Of a DNA stretch of 64,000 nt, positions 45,852-55,735 are shown one piece after another. Position numbers and translations under genes: made by a program. The notes beneath the pieces were generated by a model, which worked only from the letters and a program-made list of their open reading frames with translations, made no database searches and was not told where the DNA came from. Origin of the DNA: Hysterium pulicare CBS 123377. Its lineage: Eukaryota; Ascomycota; Dothideomycetes; Hysteriales; Hysteriaceae. The stretch's first letter is position 1, and each line of letters starts with the position of its first letter. The DNA lies in contig AJFK01000769.1 of assembly GCA_000467715.1 (NCBI GenBank), positions 87,960 to 151,959 on the forward strand. The letters run 5' to 3'.

Positions 45852-46775
45852 ATGGTTTCACAAGCAAGCAATCCAGCCGACAGCAAACCCTGGAAGCAGC
45901 GGATCGCAACCGTTAAAACTTCATCTGGCGAGGAACTCCGTCTGAACTACATCGATTGCTCCAATCCGTCGTCTGCTGATACGAAAGGCACGATCCTCCT
46001 GATTCATGGTTTTCCACAAACCTCTTATCAATTCCGGCATGTGATCAAGCCGCTATCGGACGCCGGATACCGTGTAATCGCACCAGACTATCGTGGTGCG
46101 GGACAATCTTCGAAACCTGTCAATGGCTATGAGAAAACACAGATGGCTGAGGACCTGTTCCATCTCGTCCGGGACCATCTTACTATCAAGGACAAGATTC
46201 ACGTCGTTGGACATGACATTGGTGGCATGATTGCCTTCGCATACGCCTCGAGGTACTCAGATCATGTGGCTGATGTCATCTGGGGTGAATGTCCTCTTCC
46301 AGGATCGACTTTCTATGAGACAAACAAAGGCACACCCGATCTATTCCATTTCGTCTTCCATCGTATTCTTGATCTGCCGGAAGCACTTATTGCCGGAAGA
46401 GAAGGCATCTACCTCAAACATTTCTTCGACAAGCTATCCTACAATAGTAATGCTATCTCAAAAACCGACTTGGAGCATTACACCACTGCCTTCTCTCAGC
46501 CCGGGGCTATGAGGTGCGGCATCAATGTCTACCGAGCTTTTGAAGCGGACGCCGATGAAAACCGTAAGCTTCTGCAAGAGAAGGGGAAATGCAAAGTCCC
46601 GGCTCTTGCTCTGAGTGGAGGCAATTGCTTCATTGGCACTTTTGCGGAAAAAATGTTGAACGAATTCCATACGAACGTGGAAGTTGCATTTGTGGAAGAT
46701 TCGGGTCACTACATCGCCGAAGAAAACCCAGAGCAGTTCGTCAGCAAAGTCCTGGAATTTGTGCAGAAGCATTAA
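45852..46775 (+). CDS. Epoxide hydrolase-like alpha/beta hydrolase
   Basis: Intronless, 307 residues, a normal length for soluble epoxide hydrolases and haloacetate dehalogenases. Seen in the sequence: oxyanion-hole motif HGFPQ at 52-56, catalytic nucleophile Asp122 in GHDIGG, a cap region with SQPGAMRCGINVYRAF, and the catalytic His286 in EDSGHYIAEENPEQF. These enzymes open epoxides to diols or cleave carbon-halogen bonds through an aspartyl-ester intermediate. The cap motif PGAMR does not separate the two activities, so the substrate stays open. No targeting signal; likely cytosolic. A TATA box and an inverted repeat lie upstream, suggesting regulated expression. Confidence 0.88.
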   Translation: MVSQASNPADSKPWKQRIATVKTSSGEELRLNYIDCSNPSSADTKGTILLIHGFPQTSYQFRHVIKPLSDAGYRVIAPDYRGAGQSSKPVNGYEKTQMAEDLFHLVRDHLTIKDKIHVVGHDIGGMIAFAYASRYSDHVADVIWGECPLPGSTFYETNKGTPDLFHFVFHRILDLPEALIAGREGIYLKHFFDKLSYNSNAISKTDLEHYTTAFSQPGAMRCGINVYRAFEADADENRKLLQEKGKCKVPALALSGGNCFIGTFAEKMLNEFHTNVEVAFVEDSGHYIAEENPEQFVSKVLEFVQKH

Positions 46776-47528
46776 CATGTGATCTAAGCAATCATATCCG
46801 TGTGCTGGTTATCTGATTGGATTCTTCTTCTATGCAGGATCGGGCCAGTCAGGTTGCTTGCTTCGCTGCCTCAAATCTCAGTTCGCATGGCAACCACTTA
46901 TCTCACATATTTGTATAGCGAACCAGAGGTGTTTTTGCAAGAAGTCGTTCATGTCTTTTGAGTCACTAATTGATGCAGCACCAGATTGGGTTCACCAGCT
47001 ATTCGATAGAGCTGCGTGCTCAAGCCCTCCGTTTTACTCTCACAGTATGACCCAGTGACCAGCGACTTTTTGATGGCTTAACACTCTGAAGGAGGCAGTC
47101 ATGCTATGGTTTCACCCCATTTTCGATTATATAATTCCTCTACCAGATGCTTGTACACTCGCACGATTAACTACTCCGTCCGAAACCCCTTGATCTACTA
47201 CCAACCTATACATATCACCCACCCAGGCATGGCCCGCAAACGAAAACTTCTCGCTACAAGAACTAGCTTCCTTCGTTAGCTAACTTCCAAATCGCAGAAG
47301 GTGAGACACGGCAATTCTATTCAGACTTCAGTGATGATTTAGGCTGGGTACAATGCATCTCATCGTATATACACGAGACTAGAATATATACAACAGATCA
47401 AGCAACGCGATAAACGACCAAAACAAAAAACGAGTGACTGTGCGATCTACCAACTCCATTCCATGAAGACTCCATGCTTATGCCGACTCCACTCCCCTAG
47501 GACTCCATGCTCATATGCTAGAATGTGT
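46776..47528. other. Intergenic, convergent 3' ends
   Basis: About 750 bp between converging genes. AT-rich around 47300-47450. No gene, RNA or repeat recognised. Confidence 0.5.
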
Positions 47529-48008
47529 TTAACCGCAGTTGGCGCAACCGGAAGGCTAAGTCAATCGTTAGTGAGTCATCTATGAATTGGAAGGATGCAT
47601 TCTTACAGGGTTCTCGACGTCGTTCAATCCAGCAGCGAAGCAAGTAGCATCAGCAAGAGGGTCTGTGTATTCGTGAGTCTTGATTCGAGAGGTCTGGAAA
47701 CTTTCAACAACTTACTGACGGCCTCTTCGGCAAGAGCAGTAGCGCAAGAGACGACGGCAGGTGCAAGCGCAGTAACACATTCTATAAGAAGGATTAGCTT
47801 CAATCAGCTGGCAGAAATTATATGCTCTGCAGAGGGCGTTTGTGGACTTACTGAGAACGTCGCAGCCATCAGCGGTCTTTTGGTCCATGGTGGCCTGAGC
47901 GGAAGCCTGGAGATCGGAGACGGATGGGGCACGAGAGACCAAGACTGGTGCTGGTGCAGCGGCCACCATGGTAGCGAGGATCATTGGGAGAATGGCGAAT
48001 GAACGCAT
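47529..48008 (-). CDS. Small secreted cysteine-rich protein, fungal Cbp-like
   Basis: Four exons: 48008-47852, 47781-47716, 47662-47607 and 47555-47529, with introns of 70, 53 and 51 bp. The product is 101 residues. A signal peptide (MRSFAILPMILATMVAAAPA) is followed by a short helical stretch. The mature core contains six cysteines: DGCDVLKCVTALAPAVVSC, then ADATCFAAGL and a terminal PSGCANCG. Alternating Ala-rich helices with spaced cysteines resemble the fungal calcium-binding protein family (PF12192 type, named for the Histoplasma Cbp1 group), but this is recognised by pattern only. Such proteins are secreted and stabilised by disulphides; the role here is unknown. The unspliced frame hides the gene, since all three introns are needed to keep the cysteine core. 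Confidence 0.75.
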
Positions 48009-49987
48009 GTTGATTGATGGTTTGTTTGATGTTGGTAGCTGGGAGCTGAATCAAAGGATGATTGATTGTTGTAGAAGTGAAGAGAGGCTGCTGGACTGTT
48101 GGACTGCTGGACTGTTGCTTGCTCTTGTGAGATAACTGATGGGAAGATGTCTGCTACTTATACATTTCTTTGAAGGCCTTCTCGTATCCGGACTTTTGAC
48201 GATTGTTGGTAGTGTATGAAAGTCCTACATCGCGATGGACGAGGTCTTCGAAAATGGAGGCACAGTTCTCTGCTCTGAACTACGGGTTTACGGCTGAGCT
48301 TGAGCCTCATGGCTCCATGGGGTTGCGATCGTTTCACCAGTTCCTGCAGGAGTTCTTTCAAAGATGGTAATGATGTACACGGAAAGATGGGCTTGTTGCT
48401 GAGACCAGTCGGTAAGAGGAAAGTGTTAGAGCCCCACGACACTACTTCGAGTAAGGTGAGAGGAATCAGATGATGGAATCTCATAATGAGAATGACTTTG
48501 ACAACGCCCGATGACGACTTGTTCAGGGGGGTGAAATCTGGGGAAGCGCATAGTGCACAATGCACCTGGAGTCGATCTCATACTCCGTGAGAGGTAACAC
48601 GACTACTAAAAAGGATGCAGGGGGTTAAGAGAAGGGAGAGTTCTAAAAAAATCAAGTCCGCATGGTCGAACTTCGCCTTACATCTCATGGAATGTCACCA
48701 GTTGTTCTCGAGTTGGGAGATACGTCGACACGCCTCAAATGGCTACATATGTTGTGAACATGTTCATTCCCACCGTTTACTTTCCGCGATGGCTTAGGCG
48801 GCTGAGAATAAGCTTCTCCAAGAATCACACCCAGGGCTTGACAGCAGGAAGCTTTGCATGCAGTAGATTGAAAGTGCGGGGTCCGCAAGGCTACATCTCT
48901 CGGCCTTCACGAAAACGATCAGATCGATGAGAGCAAGTGCCCATTCGGTGGCGAAGCCTTGCGGCACACGCATAACATGAGAATAGCGCGATGCCTCAGG
49001 ATCTCGGGCGAGAAGAGGCGTATCGGAATTCAATATGGAGATCTGCACGGAGGAGGATGTTGCCAAGGAGTTAATAAATTTTAGCGACAACTCATTCTTC
49101 AGCTTCAGGAAATATGAAACGGAAAAAGGAAGAACAGGCAAGTGGTAAAGACTTCGTGGGATGAAGCAGAGACCAGACGGAGTTGTGGAGAGATCGAACG
49201 TGAAGGCTTACGTACATCACATGCTAGGCTCCTTTTGGAACAAGCTTAGACTTCTTCATCTCATATTCGAAGTTCAAGGCCACATTCATCCATCAACTAT
49301 CACGTGGGCAGCAGGTTCCTGAGGAAGGTTCGGTGTAACGTCTATGCGGGCTCTCAAGTTTGTATACTACCCAAATGCTTTCCTTCATTCAGGTACAATC
49401 TGCTCTTAGGTTCAGATATATGCTCTCCCCAAGCCTTGAATCGGCAACGTTAGCACAAAGGGGCGCATTTCGCGAGACTTCATAAGTCTACCCTCATCCT
49501 TATTTCCAAAATCACGGGAGTTCAGAATCATGTTGCGTTCTAATAGCGAATGCAATTCGCCGAGGACAAGCGAATGACGGCGGTGAATACATACTGCATC
49601 CGAACTGCTCACATGTATATACGCCCGTGGACTTAAAGGTGTCTACTAAGAATGGTTTTGAGAATTGATCTTAGCCCTTATACATTGATACTATTATAAA
49701 ATAAAAGTGTCTTGCTACCCTTTCTCTTACTCTGTTCGAAATGATAAAGCCTTCCATATGAGCCGCCGTACCTTAAAGCTTGGGCCAACCGGGGAACCTT
49801 ATCAGCCTTTCCGACGTCAACATCTTTCAACTTCCCAAATTCGCCGGATAGGCCATTGAGGAACGGATACACGGCTCATGATGCATCAAGCATCTGATTC
49901 TCCTCACGAGTGGATCGCCGTCTACCTTCAAGATTTTTGCAATAACCGTCCTCGACCGAAAAGAACCCAACAACCTCCCTGATCACA
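48009..49987. other. Long intergenic region
   Basis: About 2 kb between divergent genes. A TATAAGTA on the minus strand near 48160 is a plausible TATA box for the small secreted protein. Short ORFs at 48158-48565, 48794-49141 and 49412-49612 have no protein-like pattern. No repeat or RNA gene seen. Confidence 0.5.
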
Positions 49988-51832
49988 ATGCCTCGTAATA
50001 TCCGCATTGCTGCCGCCCAAGTCGGTGCTATTCATCTCAAAGATCCTCGAGAAAAGACTTTAGTTCGATTAGTGCATCTTTTAGAGGATGCTGCATCTAA
50101 GGGAGCACAAGTTGTCCTCTTCCCGGAATGTACCTTCACGACGTTCTTCCCTCGACACTTCATTTCGGACGAAGCCGAGCTGGAATCATTCTTCGAACAT
50201 GGAGATATCATAACAGCGCCAAATACAAAACCAATATTTGATAAAGCGAAAGAGCTCGGAATAGACATCTGCATAGGGTTTGCCGAGGCGACGGACGCGG
50301 GCGAGCATTACAATACCTGCGTATATTATCATGCGAAGTCAGGATCAATATTATCAAAATACCGAAAGATCCATCTGCCTGGAGACTATGAGCCTTTCCC
50401 AGACCCTGAAGCTACGAATCAGCTTGAAAAGCGATACTTCAGGCCCGGAAACCTGGGATTTGAAGCTTTCCGGGTCCCGGACCTCACAGAAGCGCCTGCG
50501 GACCGTGGCGAACCCCTGTTCGGTATGATTATTTGCAATGACCGTCGATGGGCAGAAGCATGGCGTTGTTTGGGTCTTCAGGGCGTGGAAGTAATATTCT
50601 GTGGCTACAACACTACGGGGTTCGCTCCACATCTTTGGGGTTCATCTGTCAAACAGGATCCCAAGGAAGCCGAAAACATGGCGCTTTTCCATCATAAGCT
50701 GGTCATGCAAGCCAACTCATACACGAATGCTACATTCTCCGTGAGTGCTGCTCGATGCGGTTGGGATGACGACAAATACAATCTGATTGCTGGCTCATTG
50801 ATCACGGGCCCAGATGGAACAATCCTAGCCGAAAGTCAGACGACCGAAGACGAAATAATCATAGCTGATTGTGACCTGGATCGCTGTAGGCAAGGTAAAA
50901 GCAGGACATTTGACTTTGCCAGACATCGTCGAGTTGAACATTATTCCCTCCTCACCTCTCAACCTGGCGTAATCGAGCCTCCCCATCTATCTGCGACTAC
51001 CAACGGAAACAATGCCCTGCCGAATGGACATACGAACGGTGTAAAGAGTCCAGCTCCAACTATACGTTCCGTCTCAGGACCGGCATATACGAAAACGATC
51101 CGTATCCTCCTTTGCAACCCCAATGCCACAGAATTCATGACCGACGCCTGCCTCCAGATGGTGAAACCCACGCTGCCTCCGGATGTTTCTGTTCACGGCT
51201 TCACGGCCCCAGTACCAGCTCCATCCGCAATCGAAGGCAACTTTGACAGTGTCATGTCTGCCGCTGCTGCAGCCCGTGCTATCATTCCTATCGCAGACCA
51301 ATTTGACGCCTTCTTGGTTGCCTGCTACAGCGACCATGCTCTTATTCGTATGCTTCGCGAGGAGCTATCGCAGCCGGTTGTGGGCATCATGGAGGCTTCG
51401 CTATTTGCCGCCCGGACGCTGGGAAGTCGTTTCGGTATCGTCGCAACTTCATATCGGGCCAAATTTATGATGGAAGATGCAGTCCGTCATTACGGTCTTG
51501 AAGGTTTCTGTGCCGGCGTCCGGAGCTGCCACCTTGGAGTTCTGGAACTCGAATCGAAGCCAGAGAAGGAGGTCCTTGCGATTATGTGCGAAGTCGGCAA
51601 AGAGCTGGTCAAAGACGGTGCCGATGTCCTCACGCTAGGATGTGCTGGTATGACCAACATGAAGGCCGCCGTTGAACATGCCGTGGGAGATACTGTTCAG
51701 GTCGTCGATGGCGTTGTTGCTGGTGTACATCATCTGGTAGGCTTGGTAAGAATAAACACAAAAACTGCAAAGGCTGGATTATACACCAGCTCGGCGATAG
51801 AAAGGAAACTGAGGGGACAAGATTACTGTTAG
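49988..51832 (+). CDS. Fused N-carbamoylase (nitrilase family) and hydantoin racemase
   Basis: A single uninterrupted frame of 614 residues. Residues 1-325 are a nitrilase-superfamily amidohydrolase with the catalytic triad Glu47 (FPECTF), Lys127 (RKIHLPG) and Cys183 (IICNDRRW). The Glu47/Lys127 positions match those of bacterial N-carbamoyl-D-amino acid amidohydrolase, which releases D-amino acids, CO2 and ammonia. A flexible Asn/Gly/Pro linker (about 331-366) leads to residues 367-614, an Asp/Glu/hydantoin racemase domain with the two catalytic cysteines Cys446 (ACYSDH) and Cys552 (LGCAGMTN). Together the halves could racemise a hydantoin-type or related substrate and then cleave its carbamoyl product; a separate hydantoinase would still be needed, and none is visible nearby. 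No intron, no targeting signal. Confidence 0.9.
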   Translation: MPRNIRIAAAQVGAIHLKDPREKTLVRLVHLLEDAASKGAQVVLFPECTFTTFFPRHFISDEAELESFFEHGDIITAPNTKPIFDKAKELGIDICIGFAEATDAGEHYNTCVYYHAKSGSILSKYRKIHLPGDYEPFPDPEATNQLEKRYFRPGNLGFEAFRVPDLTEAPADRGEPLFGMIICNDRRWAEAWRCLGLQGVEVIFCGYNTTGFAPHLWGSSVKQDPKEAENMALFHHKLVMQANSYTNATFSVSAARCGWDDDKYNLIAGSLITGPDGTILAESQTTEDEIIIADCDLDRCRQGKSRTFDFARHRRVEHYSLLTSQPGVIEPPHLSATTNGNNALPNGHTNGVKSPAPTIRSVSGPAYTKTIRILLCNPNATEFMTDACLQMVKPTLPPDVSVHGFTAPVPAPSAIEGNFDSVMSAAAAARAIIPIADQFDAFLVACYSDHALIRMLREELSQPVVGIMEASLFAARTLGSRFGIVATSYRAKFMMEDAVRHYGLEGFCAGVRSCHLGVLELESKPEKEVLAIMCEVGKELVKDGADVLTLGCAGMTNMKAAVEHAVGDTVQVVDGVVAGVHHLVGLVRINTKTAKAGLYTSSAIERKLRGQDYC

Positions 51833-52349
51833 CAGGCCGCCTTGCTCAAACCCCGTTTGGTCTTGGAGACGGGTAACTTTTTTCGTTAATCTTTCGAAAT
51901 CCTTTATCAGTATCTTTGAAAGCAGCCACCTAGACCTTTATACCAAGAAAAATACTAATATATACTTTCCATCTCTTTAAAAATTATACTTAAAAGTCTT
52001 TTTTCTTTTTCACATCCAACCTTTTTTATAACCGAGTATTTGAGCGCTCTCCTCAAGATGCCGGGATTGCTTGTTGCTTATTTCCCATCCTCGGTCTTTT
52101 CACTGTCTACAGTTCACTTCACTGTCGGTAATGAGTAGTTCAGGAGGAAAATCCAGCTCATCGGCCCCTCTACCTGCAAAGTCACTTTCCTAGGCGCGTG
52201 ATGCAGGAACCGTTCTAGACAGGACCTAGCGGTTCACCGTCTTGGCCTGTATTGAGATTGCGTTCTGCTACCGTTCTTCGGCTACTATTTTACTAACTCG
52301 TTATACCACTTCAATCACCGGCAACCAAACCCCAACATACCTTACCAAG
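51833..52349. other. Intergenic, AT-rich
   Basis: About 500 bp of AT-rich DNA (especially 51890-52030), holding the 3' UTR of the fusion gene and the promoter of paralog A. Nothing else seen. Confidence 0.5.
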
Positions 52350-53345
52350 ATGCCCGCGTTTCGTGTAAACGAAGGCAACCGCATTTACGAGATCCTTGAT
52401 TTTCAAGGAGACGCAACATTTACGTTCAATTTCACCCGAGATGAAGTACAAGGCCAGATCCAGCTAGCTACAATTGCTCCTGTCGGCCCTGCCGGACACG
52501 TTCTTGTGCCTAATGTGCCTAATGTGCCCCCGAACAATTGTCCGAACGGCCCCTTACCAAATCAACCTCCTGTCAGCCTCCTTCCTGCCAACGGACATCG
52601 TCAGAACGGACCCCCGAATGTTCCTCCACCTCTTCGGAATGCTCCTCCACCTCTCCAGAATGCTCCTCCACCTCTTCGGAATGCTCCTCCGCCTCTTCAG
52701 AATGATCGTCGTCGAAACGATCTCCGCCAAAACGGGCGTCCTGCGAATGGTCCTCCTCCAAACAACGCTCTTCCCAACAATCCCCTCCTGAACGGTGCAC
52801 TGCTGAATGGGGGTCTCAACAACAAAGGCGTTCGCCAGCGAAATAACGTCCCTGTCAACCCAGCCCCACCGAATGGTAGGCCATTTCCACTGCCTGTTAG
52901 GGAATGCAGATTATTGATTTAGGTTTAGGCTTCTTCCTGTACGCTAGGATTCCACATCACAAACTTGGGATTTTACATGTGGACAATACTCACTTGACCT
53001 GGCGTCCTGATAAAGGAAACCCTCGTCGGTTTATCATAACTCCAACCGGTACGATGCTTCTTTTTAATTTCTAGTCCACTGCTGATTCTGATAGCTGGTA
53101 TTGAGATCTGGATGAAGGCTCAGGGACGCATGCTGAAGTTTAGGATGGCGCTGCAGATGGAAGGCGCCCTCCCTAGCAGCCAATACAATGTTCTGTTGAG
53201 TCCTAAGGTGGACAAGCCACAGGACCGTGGTTGGGCCAAATGGGAGGGTGCGAAAGTCCGACACAACGACGCCACGCTCCAGGCTTTCATGAAGGCAGCT
53301 TCTAGGCTAACCACAGCATGGCGTATGCCCCATTTTGCTGTCTAG
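52350..53345 (+). CDS. Tandem-family paralog A, Asn/Pro-rich
   Basis: Three exons: 52350-52875, 52929-53048 and 53095-53345, giving 298 residues; introns are about 53 and 46 bp, both phase 1. The N-terminus (residues 1-43, FRVNEGNRIYEILDF) looks like a short beta segment. Residues 44-175 are Asn/Pro-rich, including four NAPPPL(R/Q)-type repeats. Exon 2 encodes FFLYARIPHHKLGILHV. Exon 3 carries the family core YNVLLSPK...WAKWEGAKVRHND, and ends LTTAWRMPHFAV. A second acceptor six bases upstream of 52929 would add two residues. An alternative 3' splice after 53320 is possible. No signal peptide, membrane segment or known domain. The start is the ATG at 52350, as the frame upstream has none. Function unknown. 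Confidence 0.75.
52623..52706 (+). repeat. Four 21-bp in-frame repeats in paralog A
   Basis: Four consecutive 21-bp units (CCTCCACCTCTTCGGAATGC-like) encode PPPLRNA/PPPLQNA. Unit length is a multiple of three, so copy number can change without breaking the frame. Confidence 0.85.
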
Positions 53346-54095
53346 AGTGACGGTTCTTAATGGGTTCCAATCGGCACTGCTAGAGTGCATTCTATATGGC
53401 CTCGAAAAGATTGTTCTGGTATGTGGAGACGAGGCAAAGGGTATTCAGCTTAGGACAAGTTACATGAATCAGAACTAAAGGCTCTTCTGATAAGTATCAA
53501 AACACTTAGTCTCATCTCGTCAATGTGAAACATTCTTCTTCGCTATCTTGCCGGCCATCTATTTCACGATCGGTGTCCGTATTCATAGTACTTTAACTCT
53601 ATAGCTTTGGAGTCTACAATGTAGATCTAAACTATATGTCACTTTCCGAATTGCCACGAGGATGGCAACTTGCTTTCAGGCGTCTTACCGAGTCCAATTC
53701 GCCTTGGTTAGCTGACGGCAAAGCAGTTAGTAAGCGCAGACTCATCCTCCGACGGTAGTAAGTTCGGACTCTTGTTTGTATATTCGCCTCTAAGCTCCGT
53801 CTTAGTTGACCACTCATTAGACATAAATAGAGGTGCCAATATGCCAACCATGCCCACTCATCAAGGGACAGTGAAGGGACGAAAATCCGGTGAAAAGAGG
53901 GAGAATCGGAAAATAGCAAAAAGCAATCACATGATTTTAAGTCACGCTACTCGTTATGTACGGTTTAAACGGATCTTTGGGGTTCATTCACCATTAGAAC
54001 CAGCCCCACTTCTATTTAAACCGCGCGTTCTGCTTCGGTTTTCCCAACATCCTCATTTCAACCACCCCGCCTCCCAACGCACAACCATAATCAAT
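53346..54095. other. Intergenic between paralogs A and B
   Basis: About 750 bp. A TATTTAAA at 54013-54020 lies 76 bp before the next ATG and is a likely TATA box. The long frame open upstream of paralog B (from 53772) lacks an ATG before 54096. Nothing else seen. Confidence 0.5.
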
Positions 54096-55278
54096 ATGGT
54101 TACGATCCGTATCGAGGAAGCAGGAAGGACATACGTTATCACCGGCATTCATGCCCCGGTAACCTATACAGGTGGCTTGTTGAGGGTGGGCGCCGCTGGT
54201 CAGGTCCCTCCAATAGGGCCTCCGAACACCGTACAACCACAAAACGGACTGCCCGCGAACGCTCCGCCCGCCAATGGACTGCCCGTTAACGCTCCTCATG
54301 CCAACGGTCCTCATCTCAACCCTCCCAACAACGCTCCGCCCGCCAATGGACCGCCCGTTAACGCTCCTCATGCCAACGGTCCTCATCTCAACCCTCCCAA
54401 CAACGGCCCTCCTGTCAACGGCCCTCCTGTCAACGGCTTTCTTGTCTATGCCCCTCCCGTCAATGGCCTTCCCGCCAACGGCCCTCCAATGAACGCGCCT
54501 CCAATAAACGCGCCTCCGATGAACGGTCCTCCAATTAACGCGCCTCCGATGAACGGTCCTCCTATCAACATGGCCATAGGTCAACCTCATAATGGCCTTG
54601 CCAATCTTGGCCCTCCTATCCCGGCTCAACCAAACGGTAAACTATCTCCATTACCCTGCTAGATCACGGGCCACTAATGCAAATTCAGTTCTATTCTTGC
54701 ACGCCCGAATTCCTCAGAACCAGCTCGGCACAATTCGACTCCAAGGCGGAGCGGTCAGTTGGCACCCGAATAGAGGACAGCCTGCAGCGTTTATCATACT
54801 CCCTCAATGTAAGTCTTCTTCTTTTTGGGTTAAGCTCAAAAACTAATACTTCTAGCGTTCGTCGAACTGGATGAGCGGCCCCAGGGCATTCGCCTAGACT
54901 TCAAAATGCGCCTCCAAGGAAAGTCTAATCCAAACCACCTGTTCAACATCCTCGTGAGTCCCCGATACAACCAGAGGGACACCGACAATAGGGCGTGGGC
55001 GAAATGGGATGATGCTGAAGTCGCGCATAACGACAACACTATCAGTAACTTCATTAATGCCCTCACTGGGCTCACGACGGTATATCGTGTCCAATAACGC
55101 ACTTCCAGGGTCTTAGGCTAATCTGGTTCAGGTTAACGACCTCAGGGAAGTAGAAGATGAAGCTAGGAATGAAGATGAAGATGAAGATGAGGATGAAGAT
55201 GAGGATGATGATGAGGATGAGGATGCGGATTGGCCGATTCCTACTGTTATGCCGGCCGTAATTCGGCATTCTGTTTGA
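54096..55278 (+). CDS. Tandem-family paralog B, repeat-rich with acidic tail
   Basis: Exons 54096-54636, 54689-54808, 54856-55079 and, probably, 55132-55278, giving 343 residues. Exon 2 is exactly 120 bp, as in paralog A, and the first two introns are phase 1 at matching sites. N-terminus IRIEEAGRTYVITGI resembles that of A. Residues about 48-170 are Asn/Pro/Gly-rich repeats. Exon 2 gives LFLHARIPQNQLGTIRL. Exon 3 gives FNILVSPRY...WAKWDDAEVAHND. Without the last 52-bp intron (GTATAT...CAG) the protein would stop at 55097 after TTVYRVQ. With it the frame runs into an acidic Glu/Asp tail and ends PTVMPAVIRHSV. The last intron is supported by size, branch site (GCTAAT) and a similar exon in paralog C. 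Function unknown. Confidence 0.72.
54261..54404 (+). repeat. Two 72-bp in-frame repeats in paralog B
   Basis: Two adjacent 72-bp units starting GCTCCGCCCGCC are almost identical (one clear mismatch), encoding a 24-residue unit rich in ANG, VNAPHANG and LNPPNN. The near identity implies recent duplication. Confidence 0.85.
54484..54568 (+). repeat. 15-bp PP(M/I)N(A/G) repeats in paralog B
   Basis: About six consecutive 15-bp units encode PPMNA, PPINA, PPMNG or PPING, continuing the Asn/Pro pattern. Confidence 0.75.
55143..55236 (+). repeat. GAAGAT/GAGGAT trinucleotide-type repeat
   Basis: A run of GAA/GAG/GAT codons within the proposed last exon of paralog B, encoding an almost purely acidic stretch. 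If that exon is not used, it is a plain microsatellite in the 3' UTR. Confidence 0.8.
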
Positions 55279-55735
55279 TCCGATAATGAGGTATGGTGGT
55301 CCAGTGTATCAAGATAAACATAGTGTAGTACTGGGATCAAATCAGAGAATCCTTCAATTATAAGTATCTGCTGATCTCCTCCTCTTACATCGTCCAAGTG
55401 AACTATCATAATTTTCCCTCTTGCTATCCATTCATTTCACTTGACTTTAGATTATTCTGTTTACTTTTGCTGTAATATTTTTTTATTTATAATCAAAAAA
55501 CGCTCTCATTAGGTTCGTGATAGGCTCTAGAGTGGCAGTTGGCTTTAGAGAGGTTCCTCGAGCTCCAATGATTTATGTAGACCGTAGACCGGTGGCCTCG
55601 ATCGATGTGGAGGTGAGCACGCCCTAATGAAAGGCATGGAGTGAACGCGCTAATGTGGCTGTGCTCCGGCTAAGCTTTATTCAGCAAACGGCCTATACAG
55701 TCTCTACATTCTTCAAACACATCACCAATTTCACA
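55279..55735. other. Intergenic between paralogs B and C
   Basis: About 460 bp, AT-rich at 55420-55510. No gene or repeat recognised beyond promoter DNA for paralog C. Confidence 0.5.

Noticed and set aside
53772-54095. Upstream extension of paralog B
   Set aside because: The frame is open but has no ATG before 54096, includes the TATTTAAA promoter element, and nothing matching exists in paralog A.
54012-54629. 205-codon Arg/Val-rich minus-strand ORF
   Set aside because: It is the reverse complement of the Asn/Pro repeats of paralog B; repeats with no stop in one frame often lack stops on the other strand.
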